DNA of 64,000 nt from Streptomyces tendae. Its GTDB lineage: Bacteria; Actinomycetota; Actinomycetes; Streptomycetales; Streptomycetaceae. Below, piece by piece: positions 24,335-32,390 of the stretch. The stretch is taken from contig NZ_BMUY01000001.1 of assembly GCF_014650435.1 (NCBI RefSeq), positions 124,001-188,000 on the forward strand, in the 5' to 3' direction. The notes below the pieces were generated by a model that did no database searches, was not told where the DNA came from, and saw only the letters and a list, made by a program, of their open reading frames with translations. A program made the position numbers and the translations under genes. Numbering within the stretch: position 1 is the first letter of the stretch; each line of letters starts with the position of its first letter.

Positions 24335-25171
24335 TCAGGTGCCGAGGGATGTCAGGACGTCGCGCCGCAGCGCCGTGCGGGCCGGGTCGTCGCGCGCGGT
24401 GCGGTCCCGGGGTCGGGGCACGTCGCGTACGGCGGTCAGGCGGCCGGCGCCGAGCAGGGCGACGCGGTCGCCGAGGAACAGGGCCTCGTCCACGTCGTGG
24501 GTGACGAAGACGACCGTGGCTCCGGTGCCGTGCAGTACCTCCACCAGCAGGTCCTGCATCCCGGCGCGGGTCTGGGCGTCGAGGGCGCCGAAGGGCTCGT
24601 CCATCAGGACGGCGCGGGGGCGTCCGGCCAGCGCACGGGCCAACTGGGCGCGCTGGCGCTGTCCCCCGGAGACACGGTGCGGCAACTGTCCGGCCTGTGC
24701 GGCGAGGCCGACCCGCTCCAGCCAGGCCGTCGCCTGGTCCCGGCGCTCGGCGCGGGGCAGGCCCTGGACGGCGAGGGGAAGTTCGACGTTGGCGCGCAGG
24801 GAGCGCCAGGGCAGGAGGGCGTCCTCCTGGAAGACCAGTGCCCGGTCCGCCCCGGGGCCGTCGATGGGACGCCCGTCCTGTTCCGCCGTTCCGGCCAGCG
24901 GCGGCAGCAGACCGGCCAGTGTGCGCAGCAGCGTCGACTTGCCGCAGCCCGAGGGCCCGACCACGGTGAGGATCTCGCCGGGGGAGACGTCGACGTCCAC
25001 ACCGCTCACCGCGGCGGCGTCCGGACGGCCGAGGGCGGCGTCGCGCAGGGTGAGCCGGGTGCCGCGGCCCGGCGCCCCGGCACCGGTCCCCGGCCCAGCC
25101 CCGGTACTCGTCCCAGTCCTCGTCCCCGTCTCGGTCTCGGTCTCGGTCTCAGTCTCGGACGAGGTGCTCAT
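24335..25171 (-). CDS. ABC transporter ATPase, sulfonate/nitrate/taurine type
   Basis: A 278-residue ATPase with Walker A GPSGCGKST, Q-loop FQEDALLPW, signature SGGQRQRAQLARAL, Walker B AVLMDEPFGALD and the switch His in FVTHDVDEAL. These fit the SsuB/TauB/NrtD group. The first 35 or so residues are low complexity (repeated ET, then GT/GS), encoded by five tandem GTCTCG-type hexamers (25128-25157 on the plus strand) plus related sequence. GAGGAGG precedes the ATG. The start lies within the end of the permease gene (23-bp overlap). Confidence 0.92.
   Translation of the reverse strand: MSTSSETETETETETGTRTGTSTGAGPGTGAGAPGRGTRLTLRDAALGRPDAAAVSGVDVDVSPGEILTVVGPSGCGKSTLLRTLAGLLPPLAGTAEQDGRPIDGPGADRALVFQEDALLPWRSLRANVELPLAVQGLPRAERRDQATAWLERVGLAAQAGQLPHRVSGGQRQRAQLARALAGRPRAVLMDEPFGALDAQTRAGMQDLLVEVLHGTGATVVFVTHDVDEALFLGDRVALLGAGRLTAVRDVPRPRDRTARDDPARTALRRDVLTSLGT
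25128..25157 (-). repeat. Tandem hexanucleotide repeat in the ABC ATPase gene
   Basis: Five copies of GTCTCG (one GTCTCA) in the plus-strand reading, encoding the Glu-Thr repeat at the ATPase N-terminus. Copy-number change would stay in frame, altering tail length rather than switching the gene off. Confidence 0.85.
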
Positions 25172-26048
25172 CGCGTGCCTCCTCGGGACGGGTGCGGATG
25201 GAGTCCTTGCGTCCGGCGGTGGCCGCGGGCGGGGGTGCCGCCCCGGACCGCGCGGACTTCGGGCGGGCGGCGGGGCCCTGCGCCGTGCGTGGCAGCCAGC
25301 GGGTCAGGCGGCGGCCCAGCAGTTCCACGGCCGTGGAGGTGAGCCAGCCGAGCACGCCGATGGTGACCATGCCGACGAAGACGCCGGGGTAGTCGACGAC
25401 CGTGTAGTCCTGCCAGGTGCGGTACCCCACGCCGTACTGGCCGGAGATCATCTCGGCGGAGATCACACAGATCCACGAGACGCCGATGCCGACCGACAGA
25501 CCACCGAAGACACCGGGCAGCGCGCCCGGAAGGACCACCGAGCCGAGGACCCGCCACCGGCCACCGCCCATGGTGCGGACCGCCTCCTCCCACACGGGGG
25601 TCAGCGCGCGTACCGCGTGCCGGGTGGAGACCAGGACGGGGAAGAAGGCGGCGGTGCAGGTGATGAAGACGATGCCCTGCTCGTTGGACGGGAAGAGGAG
25701 GATCGCCACCGGGACCAGGGCGATGGCGGGAATGGGCCGGACCACTTCGAGGACCGGGCCGAGCAGGTCCTCGGCGAGCCGGGAGCGGGCCACGAGCACA
25801 CCGGTGGCCACGCCCAGGACGGCGGCGAGCAGGAAGCCGCTGAGGATGCGGGTCAGGCTGTCGGTGAGGTCGGTCCAGTAGTCGGGCCCCGCCAGCCGGT
25901 CGGCGAAGGTGTGGGCCACGTCGGTGACGGTGGGGAACTGCGAGAAGCGCAGCCACAGGTCGATGTCCTGGCTGGTCAGCAGCTGCCACAGGCCCAGGGC
26001 GACGGCGAGCGAGGCGATCCGCAGCGCGTAGCGGGCGGAGCGGTTCAC
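25149..26048 (-). CDS. ABC transporter permease, SsuC/TauC type
   Basis: A 299-residue integral membrane protein with about six helices. The cytoplasmic coupling loop is EEAVRTMGGGRWRVLGSVVLP followed by GALPGVFGGLSVGIG, the EAA motif of binding-protein-dependent permeases. The final 50 residues form a Pro/Ala/Arg-rich cytoplasmic tail. GTG start in a GTGA overlap with the binding-protein gene; the 3' end overlaps the ATPase gene. It forms the channel of the importer with the neighbouring ATPase. Confidence 0.92.
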   Translation of the reverse strand: MNRSARYALRIASLAVALGLWQLLTSQDIDLWLRFSQFPTVTDVAHTFADRLAGPDYWTDLTDSLTRILSGFLLAAVLGVATGVLVARSRLAEDLLGPVLEVVRPIPAIALVPVAILLFPSNEQGIVFITCTAAFFPVLVSTRHAVRALTPVWEEAVRTMGGGRWRVLGSVVLPGALPGVFGGLSVGIGVSWICVISAEMISGQYGVGYRTWQDYTVVDYPGVFVGMVTIGVLGWLTSTAVELLGRRLTRWLPRTAQGPAARPKSARSGAAPPPAATAGRKDSIRTRPEEARDEHLVRD

Positions 26049-27418
26049 GACGCCAGCTCCAGTGCCTCGGCGTACGGCACGAAGCGCGCTCCGCCGTGCC
26101 CTGCGATGTACGCCCGTGCGGTCTCCGGTGCGACGAAGGGCAGCAGAGCGCCGCCGTCGGCCACCCACACCGCCCGGTCGGCGAACCACGGGGTGCCGGT
26201 GGTGGTGTCGGGGACGTACGCGGCCCGGACTTCGTCGCGGTGCCCGGCCACGTGCCGCAGCAGCGCCGTGGGGGAGGGGAAGGAGAGGGTCTTCCCCGCG
26301 CCCTTGGGCCAGACCTCGCCGGCCGGCTTCGGAGGCGTCGCCGCAATCCGCTCGGCGTACGCGGTCGGGCCGAGCGCCTTCTTCACGTACTGGTCGTCGA
26401 CGAAGGCGTCGACGTCCACGTCGCCGGTGAGTTTCGCGTCCTTGAGGATCGAGACGTCCTCCTTGAGAGCCGCGACGAGCTGCGGTTTGATCGCCGGGTC
26501 GAAGGTGGCGATGCCCTGGGCGCCGTTGTAGAGGTACACGGTTTCGGCCGGCAGGCCGGTGGCTTTCGCGACCTTCTCGGCGGCGGCCACGGGATGCGCG
26601 TCCAGGTAGTCGGTCGCCTGCGTCTGGGCCTTCAGGAACGCCTCCAGCACGGCGGGGCGCTTCTTCGCGAACCCCTCGACGGCGGTGACGCCGTGGAAGG
26701 TGGGCAGGTCCAGCCGGGCTCCGTCGTACAGGGCCTTCGCCTTGCCCTGCTGGGCGAGCAGGCCGGGCCAGGCGACGAACTGCGACAGGGCGTCCGCGCT
26801 TCCCGCGTCCAGGGCCGAAGCGCCCACGGCGGGCTGCTGGTTGAGCTTCTCGATGTCCTCGGCCGGGTCGAGACCGGCACGCTGCAGGGCGCGTACGAGG
26901 GTGCCGTCGGCGGCCGAGCCGACGCTCGTCGAGACCTTCTTGCCCTTGAGGTCCTTCAGGGAGGTGAGGGGCGAATCGGGTGCGACGACGATGGTGTTGA
27001 GGCCGCCGCGGAGGTTGTAGCCGGTGACCGAGACCAGGCGGGTCGGCTTGCCGAGCTGCTTGCCGCGGGCCGCGTTGATGAGCAGTGGGAAGTCGCCCAT
27101 CGAGCCGATGTCGATCTTCCCGGCGGTCATCTGGGCGGTGATGGGCGCGCCGGTCGCGTAGTCCTGCCAGTCGACCTTGTAGGTGACTCCGTCGCCGAGG
27201 GAGTTGAGCTGCTTCTCGAAGTAGCCGAGGGAGCGCAGCAGGGTGCCGGCGGTGACCGTGTTGATCGTCCTGGACTGGTAGCCGACCGTCACGGTGACCG
27301 TGGAGCCGTTCCCGTCGGCGGACGCGTCGCCACCGCACGCGGTGAGGGGGAGGAGCAGGGCCACGGTTGCCGCGCCGGCGGTGGCGGGGAGCGCGGTGCG
27401 TTTCGCTTTCATGTTCAT
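26045..27418 (-). CDS. Lipoprotein substrate-binding protein with C-terminal NosL-like domain
   Basis: 457 residues. The signal peptide ends in the lipobox LTAC (Cys 28), so the protein is membrane-anchored outside. Residues of about 40-340 form a NrtA/SsuA/TauA-like binding protein (TVGYQSRTINTVTAGTL, SMGDFPLLINAARG, DLKGKKVSTSVGS). The last 90 or so residues look different: a FPSPTALLRHV segment, AAYVPDTTTGTPWFADRAVW and TARAYIAGHGGARFVPYAEAL resemble the core of NosL, a copper-binding accessory lipoprotein. That assignment comes from pattern recognition only. The start ATG 27418 has GAGAGG upstream. It is third in the operon, after the ferredoxin. Confidence 0.85.
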   Translation of the reverse strand: MNMKAKRTALPATAGAATVALLLPLTACGGDASADGNGSTVTVTVGYQSRTINTVTAGTLLRSLGYFEKQLNSLGDGVTYKVDWQDYATGAPITAQMTAGKIDIGSMGDFPLLINAARGKQLGKPTRLVSVTGYNLRGGLNTIVVAPDSPLTSLKDLKGKKVSTSVGSAADGTLVRALQRAGLDPAEDIEKLNQQPAVGASALDAGSADALSQFVAWPGLLAQQGKAKALYDGARLDLPTFHGVTAVEGFAKKRPAVLEAFLKAQTQATDYLDAHPVAAAEKVAKATGLPAETVYLYNGAQGIATFDPAIKPQLVAALKEDVSILKDAKLTGDVDVDAFVDDQYVKKALGPTAYAERIAATPPKPAGEVWPKGAGKTLSFPSPTALLRHVAGHRDEVRAAYVPDTTTGTPWFADRAVWVADGGALLPFVAPETARAYIAGHGGARFVPYAEALELAS

Positions 27419-27432
27419 GGGGAGTCGGCCTC

Positions 27433-27660
27433 TCACCGGAGCAGGTAGGGCATGTTGACCGTGACGGCCCCGGTGGGGCAGCGGGCGGCGCACGGGCCGC
27501 AGTACCAGCACTCGTCGACATGCATGTACGCCTTGCCGTTGCGCTCGTCGATGGCGAGGGAGTCCAGCGGGCACATGTCCACGCAGAGCGTGCAGCCTTC
27601 GATGCACTTCGACTCGTCGATGGTCACGGGCACGTCGGCCCGCTGGGGCGCCAAGGGCAT
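27433..27660 (-). CDS. Dicluster [4Fe-4S] ferredoxin, AprB/AsfB-like
   Basis: A 75-residue ferredoxin with two four-Cys motifs, CIEGCTLCVDMCP and CWYCGPCAARCP, each able to bind a [4Fe-4S] cluster. It is encoded 14 bp upstream of the binding-protein gene. The pairing with an AprA-type flavoprotein in the same operon mirrors AprAB and AsfAB, so it is the likely electron partner. The CIEGC spacing of the first motif (x3 rather than x2) is also seen in AprB-type proteins. GGAGA precedes the ATG. Confidence 0.9.
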   Translation of the reverse strand: MPLAPQRADVPVTIDESKCIEGCTLCVDMCPLDSLAIDERNGKAYMHVDECWYCGPCAARCPTGAVTVNMPYLLR

Positions 27661-27702
27661 GGCTGTCTCCAGGGAGGGTGCGCGAAAGGGTGGTGAGGGG
27701 GA

Positions 27703-28491
27703 TTAAAGGGACCGGTGCAGCAGGCCGCTCATCGCGATGCGGTCACCCCGGAAGCGGACGAACTCCAGGTCGACCGGGCGGCCGTCGGCGAGGTGGGTGA
27801 GCCGTTCGAGCATGAGGACCGCCGTGCCGCGCGGTGCCTCCAGTACGGCGGCGGAGTGCGCGTCGGCGGTGACGGCCTCCAGGGTGATCTCGGCGTGGCC
27901 GAGCGGCCGGCCGGTGACGGATTCCAGGAGACGGAACACGTCGGTGTTCTCCAGGTCGGCGCCGAGCAGGGCGGTCCCGATGTCGAGCGGGAGGTAGGTG
28001 AGGTCCAGGGAGAGGGGGACGCCGTTGAGCCGGCGCAGGCGTTCGATGTAGAGGACGTCGGCGCCGGGAGGGACACGGAGGCGTTCGGCGACCGGGGCGG
28101 GGGCCGGGACGGGGACGGTCGTGCGGACCTCGTTGGTGACGCGGCCGTGTTCGTGCAGGGTCTCGGCGAGGCCCATCAGACGGTCGAGCCCGTGCGCGTA
28201 CTTGCGGGCCACGACCACGGTGCCGATGCCGGGCTGGCGGGCCACGAGGCCCTCGGCGCGCAGCAGGTCGAGCGCCTGGCGGACGGTGTTGCGGGTGGTG
28301 TCGTAGTCGGCGGCGAGGGTGTCCTCGTGGGGGAGGGTGCCGTCGGGGAAGGCGTCGTCGAGGAGTTGGCGGCGGAGCAGGTCGGCCAGTTGACGGGCCC
28401 GGTCGGCGCGCAACCGGCGCCGCGTGCGGTGGGCGGCGACGGTGGTCGCGCCCTGGCCGGCGTGGTCTCGGATGCGGTCGGGGGGCGGCAT
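27703..28491 (-). CDS. GntR-family (HutC/UTRA) regulator
   Basis: About 262 residues: a winged helix-turn-helix (residues of about 25-90, with LPHEDTLAADYDTTRNTVRQALDLL) followed by a UTRA ligand-binding domain (about 120-255). It is first in the operon and transcribed with the ferredoxin, transporter and flavoprotein genes, so it is probably a local repressor sensing the transported compound or a product. ATG 28491 or ATG 28503 could be the start; for the latter the transcript would be nearly leaderless. Confidence 0.88.
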   Translation of the reverse strand: MPPPDRIRDHAGQGATTVAAHRTRRRLRADRARQLADLLRRQLLDDAFPDGTLPHEDTLAADYDTTRNTVRQALDLLRAEGLVARQPGIGTVVVARKYAHGLDRLMGLAETLHEHGRVTNEVRTTVPVPAPAPVAERLRVPPGADVLYIERLRRLNGVPLSLDLTYLPLDIGTALLGADLENTDVFRLLESVTGRPLGHAEITLEAVTADAHSAAVLEAPRGTAVLMLERLTHLADGRPVDLEFVRFRGDRIAMSGLLHRSL

Positions 28492-28499
28492 GGCTGGAA

Positions 28500-28525
28500 C
28501 CATACCTATCCGGTGGGATTAGCGG
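28500..28525 (-). promoter_or_regulatory. Candidate operator/promoter of the gntR operon
   Basis: Directly upstream of gntR the minus strand reads CTAATCC-CACC-GGATAGG, an imperfect inverted repeat (5 of 7 positions) that overlaps a possible -10 (GGATAGGT). A related TAATCCCCTCACC lies just before the ferredoxin gene near 27690-27705. Both could be sites for the GntR protein. Confidence 0.35.
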
Positions 28526-28803
28526 TGTTGCGGGAATGTTGCGCCACCGGGGGCTCCGCCGGTGGTGCGGGTGAGCTGGGGTTTCTCTTGGGGGTGGGGG
28601 AGTTCTGCCACCGGGTCTTCTTGCCGGGGGTGCGAGGTGCCCGGGGTGGGTGTGGGCGCGGTGGTGGGTCGCGTGGCCCGGCGCTTACGGGGCGCCGCCT
28701 GCGCCCACCCGTGCCGCCTGGGGGTAACTCCCAGGCCGTTCAGGCACTGGGGGAGGCACGACTGCCCGCAGCTGGGGGCGGGTGCCCGCAGGCTAGGGGG
28801 CCG
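28526..28803. other. Spacer between gntR and the M56 peptidase gene
   Basis: About 280 bp, rich in G runs on the plus strand (GGGGG repeated), with one short inverted repeat CCTGGG/CCCAGG at 28717-28735 that may terminate the M56 gene. No ORF with sensible composition was found. Confidence 0.4.
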
Positions 28804-29742
28804 TTAGGTCAGGGCTGTCAGGCCCGGGGCGAAGGTGATGAGGAGGGGGAGGAGGGGGACCAGGGCGGCCGTTGCCGTGGTCAGGGCGCGGTGGCGGCGG
28901 GGTGGGCGGGGCTGGGGCTCCAGGAGACGGTCGACCCGTTCGCCGAGGAGGCGGTGGCTGGAGGCGCAGGAGAGGACACCGCGGTGCTGGTTCAGCTCGA
29001 TCAGGGCCAGCGCGGTGGTCAGGTGGCCGCAGCGCCGGGAGGCGGTGTCGTCGGCCGAGAGCTCGACCAGCCGGTGGGTCTGGTCGCAGAAGTGGGCGAA
29101 GAGCGGGACGCTCGGGAACCCGGTGGCCAGTGCGGTCGACAGGTGCAGCAGCCAGTCGTGGCGGGCCCGGGCGTGGCCGCGCTCGTGGGTGAGGACGGCG
29201 TCCAGCTGATGGTCGGTGAGGCGGTGCAGGGCACCGGTGGTGACGATCAGCTGCGGCGGGCTCCCGGGCATCCACCAGGCGTCCGGGTACTCGTCCTCCA
29301 GGACCAGCAGGGGTCCGCGAGAGGCGGGGAGCCCGGCGGGCAGGTCGGGGGCGCGCTCGCGCAGATGGGCGCGGGACCGGGCGCGCCGACGGCGGGCCTC
29401 GACCAGTTCACGCGCGAGCATCGCGGTCGTCCAGGCGGCACCCGCCGCCAGCAGCAGGGTGAGGACGGCCGCCCAGACCGGGCCGGCGGAGAGGTTGTAC
29501 GCCGCGGTCACCGCGGGCGGTGCCGGTGCGAAGAGCTGGGCGCGGACGGTCCCGAAGACGGCCGCGGCACCCAGGACGAGGGCTGTAAGACAGCACAGCA
29601 GCACGGTGGCGACCAGGCACTGCCAGACCCACAGTCCGACCACGGGGTCACGTTCGGGCCACGCGGAACGGGTCAGCGCACGCGGCACCGGCACCGCGGC
29701 TGTCACGGCGACGACGAACAGCAGGAGCAGGCAGACGGTCAT
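28804..29742 (-). CDS. Membrane M56-family (BlaR1-like) metallopeptidase
   Basis: A 312-residue protein with membrane helices at the N-terminus (about 1-20, 35-60, 85-115) and the C-terminus. A zinc-metalloprotease motif THERGHARARHDWL (HExxH) lies between, with a possible third ligand in ELSADDTASR. These features fit M56 peptidases, which in BlaR1/MecR1 systems cleave a BlaI-type repressor. No BlaI-type gene is adjacent here and there is no extracellular penicillin-binding domain, so signal and target are unknown. The start ATG 29742 is chosen because the upstream in-frame extension is low-complexity. Confidence 0.82.
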   Translation of the reverse strand: MTVCLLLLFVVAVTAAVPVPRALTRSAWPERDPVVGLWVWQCLVATVLLCCLTALVLGAAAVFGTVRAQLFAPAPPAVTAAYNLSAGPVWAAVLTLLLAAGAAWTTAMLARELVEARRRRARSRAHLRERAPDLPAGLPASRGPLLVLEDEYPDAWWMPGSPPQLIVTTGALHRLTDHQLDAVLTHERGHARARHDWLLHLSTALATGFPSVPLFAHFCDQTHRLVELSADDTASRRCGHLTTALALIELNQHRGVLSCASSHRLLGERVDRLLEPQPRPPRRHRALTTATAALVPLLPLLITFAPGLTALT

Positions 29743-30012
29743 GCCACTGGCTCCGGATCCTGGTCGAAGGATGGGCGGCTCTGGCGGTACTGGGGCTGTG
29801 CAGTGCTGTGCCGGGCCGTGCGCGCACCGCCCGACGCCAGTATGACGGGGCCGGGCGGTGTGAGTCAGGGGTCGGCGGGCACCGGATTCCTGATTCGTGC
29901 CCCCACCAGCCGCCCGCACGGAAGCGCCCGGCCGCACAACACGGCGCCCGCACGAAACCGTCCACCCGCCCGCGTCGCCGCGCACGCCTCCCGGGGCGCT
30001 CCCGGTGCCGCG

Positions 30013-31236
30013 TCAGACGTCCCGTCCGACCACCCGTCCGGTCACCTCTCCCAGGCCCACCCGCACACCGTCCGGCCCCGGGGCCCAGGCCGAGAGTGTC
30101 ACCACGTCACCGTCCTCCAGGAACGTCCGCTTGCCGTCGGGGAGTTCCAGCGGGTCGCGGCCGTTCCAGGTCAGTTCGAGCAGCGAACCCCGCTCCCGCT
30201 CGGTCGGCCCGCTCACCGTGCCCGAGCCGTAGAGGTCGCCGGTGCGCAGCGACGCGCCGTTGACCGTCATGTGGGCCAACTGCTGGGCGGCCGTCCAGTA
30301 CATGGTGGAGAACGGAGGCTCGGAGACGACGTGGCCGTTGAGGGCGACGGAGATCCGCAGGTCGTAGCCGCCGGGACCGTCCTGGTCGGCGTCCGTGTCG
30401 TCCAGGTAGGGCAGCAGTTCGTGCGTGCGCTCGGGCGGCGCCACCCGGGCGTCCTCCAGGGCGTCCAGCGGTGTGATCCACGCCGACACCGACGTGGCGA
30501 AGGACTTGCCGAGGAACGGGCCGAGGGGGACGTACTCCCATGCCTGGACGTCCCGCGCGGACCAGTCGTTGAGCAGGCAGAGCCCGAAGACGTGCTCTCG
30601 GAAGTCGCCGAGCGCCACCGGGCTGCCCGGTGCGGAGGGCACGCCCACCACGAAACCGACCTCGGCCTCGATGTCGAGGCGGACGGACGGGCCGAAGACG
30701 GGAGCGGCGTCGGCCGGTGCCTTGCGCTGCCCCGACGGGCGTACGACATCCGTGCCGGAGACGACGACCGTGCCGGAGCGGCCGTGGTAGCCGATCGGGA
30801 GGTGCTTCCAGTTCGGGGTGAGGGAGTCCGCGGCGTCGGGGCGGAAGATCTGACCGACGTTGCGGGCGTGGTTCTCGGAGGCGTAGAAGTCGACGTAGTC
30901 GGCGACCTCGAAAGGCAGGTGCAGGGTCACCGACGACAGCGGGTGGAAGAACGGCTCCAGGACCTCGCGGTGGGAGGGGACCGTCACCCATGCCGTCAGC
31001 GCGCGTCGCACGTCCGACCACGCCGTGCGCCCGGCCGCCAGCAGCGGGTTGAGGGTGGGCCGGGCGAGCAGGGACGCGTACGGCGAGCCCAGCGCGTGGG
31101 CCGCCGCGCCCACGTCGAGGACGTGGTCGCCGAGCCGGACGCCCACCGTCCGGTCCGAGCCGGGGATCGAGAACACGCCGTACGGAAGGTTGTGCGGGCC
31201 GAAGGGGTCGCCCTCGGGGACATCGAAGGGGGGCAT
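30013..31236 (-). CDS. fahA: Fumarylacetoacetase
   Basis: A 407-residue hydrolase for the last step of tyrosine/homogentisate breakdown, splitting fumarylacetoacetate into fumarate and acetoacetate. The N-terminal SH3-like domain (1-110) is followed by the FAH catalytic domain. Recognisable segments are YVDFYASENHARNVG, PIGYHGRSG, the metal-ligand region DIEAEVGFVVG, LLNDWSARDVQAWEYVPLGPFLGKSF and GDLYGSGTVSGP. ATG 31236 has GAGG upstream; 31266 does not. No homogentisate dioxygenase gene lies next to it. Confidence 0.95.
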   Translation of the reverse strand: MPPFDVPEGDPFGPHNLPYGVFSIPGSDRTVGVRLGDHVLDVGAAAHALGSPYASLLARPTLNPLLAAGRTAWSDVRRALTAWVTVPSHREVLEPFFHPLSSVTLHLPFEVADYVDFYASENHARNVGQIFRPDAADSLTPNWKHLPIGYHGRSGTVVVSGTDVVRPSGQRKAPADAAPVFGPSVRLDIEAEVGFVVGVPSAPGSPVALGDFREHVFGLCLLNDWSARDVQAWEYVPLGPFLGKSFATSVSAWITPLDALEDARVAPPERTHELLPYLDDTDADQDGPGGYDLRISVALNGHVVSEPPFSTMYWTAAQQLAHMTVNGASLRTGDLYGSGTVSGPTERERGSLLELTWNGRDPLELPDGKRTFLEDGDVVTLSAWAPGPDGVRVGLGEVTGRVVGRDV

Positions 31237-31524
31237 CGGGTGCTGCCTCGCTTTCGTGCTCGCCATGTGCGCCGTGCGCGCCGTGTGTCGTGCGAGCCAC
31301 GTTACGGGTGACCCACCGGTCTTGGGCAGTGCGGCAGGAGGCGGTACCCGACAGGTCGTGGTGTCGCCGAACGGCGCGGAGGCCCCGAACCCGCTTCAGC
31401 CGATGAGGTGTCAGGTTGTGGGACGTGATCGGGCGTTCGCGTGCATCGGCGGCCGGGTTCGAACGCACTCACCACGCCCTCGTTCGGAAGCGATCACGGG
31501 TGAGTCGGACGGGCGCGGTGTCCG
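31237..31524. other. Divergent spacer between fahA and the HAD gene
   Basis: About 290 bp between divergent genes. Two nested inverted repeats near the HAD promoter stand out: CGAACG/CGTTCG (31460-31486) and ACTCACC/GGTGAGT (31467-31505). They could be an operator; the regulator is unknown. The rest shows no ORF. Confidence 0.35.
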
Positions 31525-31530
31525 TATTCT
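31525..31530 (+). promoter_or_regulatory. -10 of a leaderless promoter for the HAD phosphatase
   Basis: TATTCT lies 6 bp before the ATG at 31537 and there is no ribosome binding site, as in leaderless Streptomyces transcripts that start at the A of ATG. A weak -35 (TGAGTC, 31501-31506) is 18 bp upstream. Confidence 0.55.
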
Positions 31531-31536
31531 CTGATC

Positions 31537-32346
31537 ATGGACCGCACCGCATATTCACTCGTCGCCACCGACCTGGACGGCACGCTGCTCCGCGGCGACG
31601 ACACCGTCTCCGACCGGTCGCTGGCCGCGCTGGCGCGGGTCGCCGGGGCGGGTGCACGCCACCTGGTGGTGACGGGGCGGCCGGCCCCCCGGGTGCGCCC
31701 GCTGCTCGACCGGCTCGGCTGCACGGGACTCGCGGTGTGCGGGCAGGGTGCGCAGGTGTACGACGCAGGGGCGCACCGGATGCTGTGGTCGGTCACCCTG
31801 GACCGGGAGCTGGCCGAGACCGCGCTCGGCAAGATCGAGGCCGAGGTGGGGCAGGTGCACGCCGCCGTCGACCAGGACGGCGTCGACGGGCTGACGCTCA
31901 TCGAGCCGGGCTACCTGATGCCCCACCCCACGCTGCCCGCGGTGCGCGTGGAGCGGCGCGAGCAGCTGTGGTCCACGCCGATCAGCAAGGTGCTGCTGCG
32001 CCACCCCGAGCTGACCGACGACGAACTGGCGGGGACGGCGCGCGCGGTGGTCGGCTCCCTCGCGACGGTCACCATGTCGGGGCCCGGCACCGTGGAGCTC
32101 CAGCCCTGCGGCATCACCAAGGCGACCGGCCTGGCGCTGGCCGCCGAGCACCTGGGTCTGGGACGGCGGCGGACGATCGCCTTCGGGGACATGCCCAACG
32201 ACATCCCCATGTTCCAGTGGGCGGCCCACGGCGTCGCCATGGCCGGCGCCCACCCCGAACTCAAGGCGGTGGCCGACGAGGTCACCACGACGAACGAGGA
32301 CGACGGCGTGGCCGTCGTCCTCGAGCGGATCTTCGGTACCTCTTAG
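31537..32346 (+). CDS. Cof-type HAD-superfamily hydrolase
   Basis: A 269-residue phosphatase of the Cof/HAD-IIB group. Motif I DLDGTLL (nucleophile Asp), motif II TGR, the motif III Lys in CGITKATGL and motif IV FGDMPNDIPMF are all present. The C2 cap lies between about residues 85 and 190. Such enzymes dephosphorylate small metabolites (sugar phosphates, FMN, PLP); the substrate cannot be told from sequence. Likely leaderless. Confidence 0.92.
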   Translation: MDRTAYSLVATDLDGTLLRGDDTVSDRSLAALARVAGAGARHLVVTGRPAPRVRPLLDRLGCTGLAVCGQGAQVYDAGAHRMLWSVTLDRELAETALGKIEAEVGQVHAAVDQDGVDGLTLIEPGYLMPHPTLPAVRVERREQLWSTPISKVLLRHPELTDDELAGTARAVVGSLATVTMSGPGTVELQPCGITKATGLALAAEHLGLGRRRTIAFGDMPNDIPMFQWAAHGVAMAGAHPELKAVADEVTTTNEDDGVAVVLERIFGTS

Positions 32347-32365
32347 GGCCTGTCCGGCGGGCCCT
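32345..32365. terminator. Hairpin between the HAD and transglycosylase genes
   Basis: AGGGCC (32345-32350) and GGCCCT (32360-32365) form a 6-bp stem beginning at the HAD stop codon; the facing transglycosylase gene ends 25 bp further on. It may end both transcripts. Confidence 0.45.
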
Positions 32366-32390
32366 GGGCGAGGTTCAGGCGGCGTACGGC

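Noticed and set aside
21699..31311. Very long open frames on the plus strand opposite the gntR-flavoprotein unit, the M56 gene and fahA
   Set aside because: They are antisense readings of well-supported minus-strand genes, Gly/Arg/Val-rich with no motifs; high third-position GC keeps such frames open.
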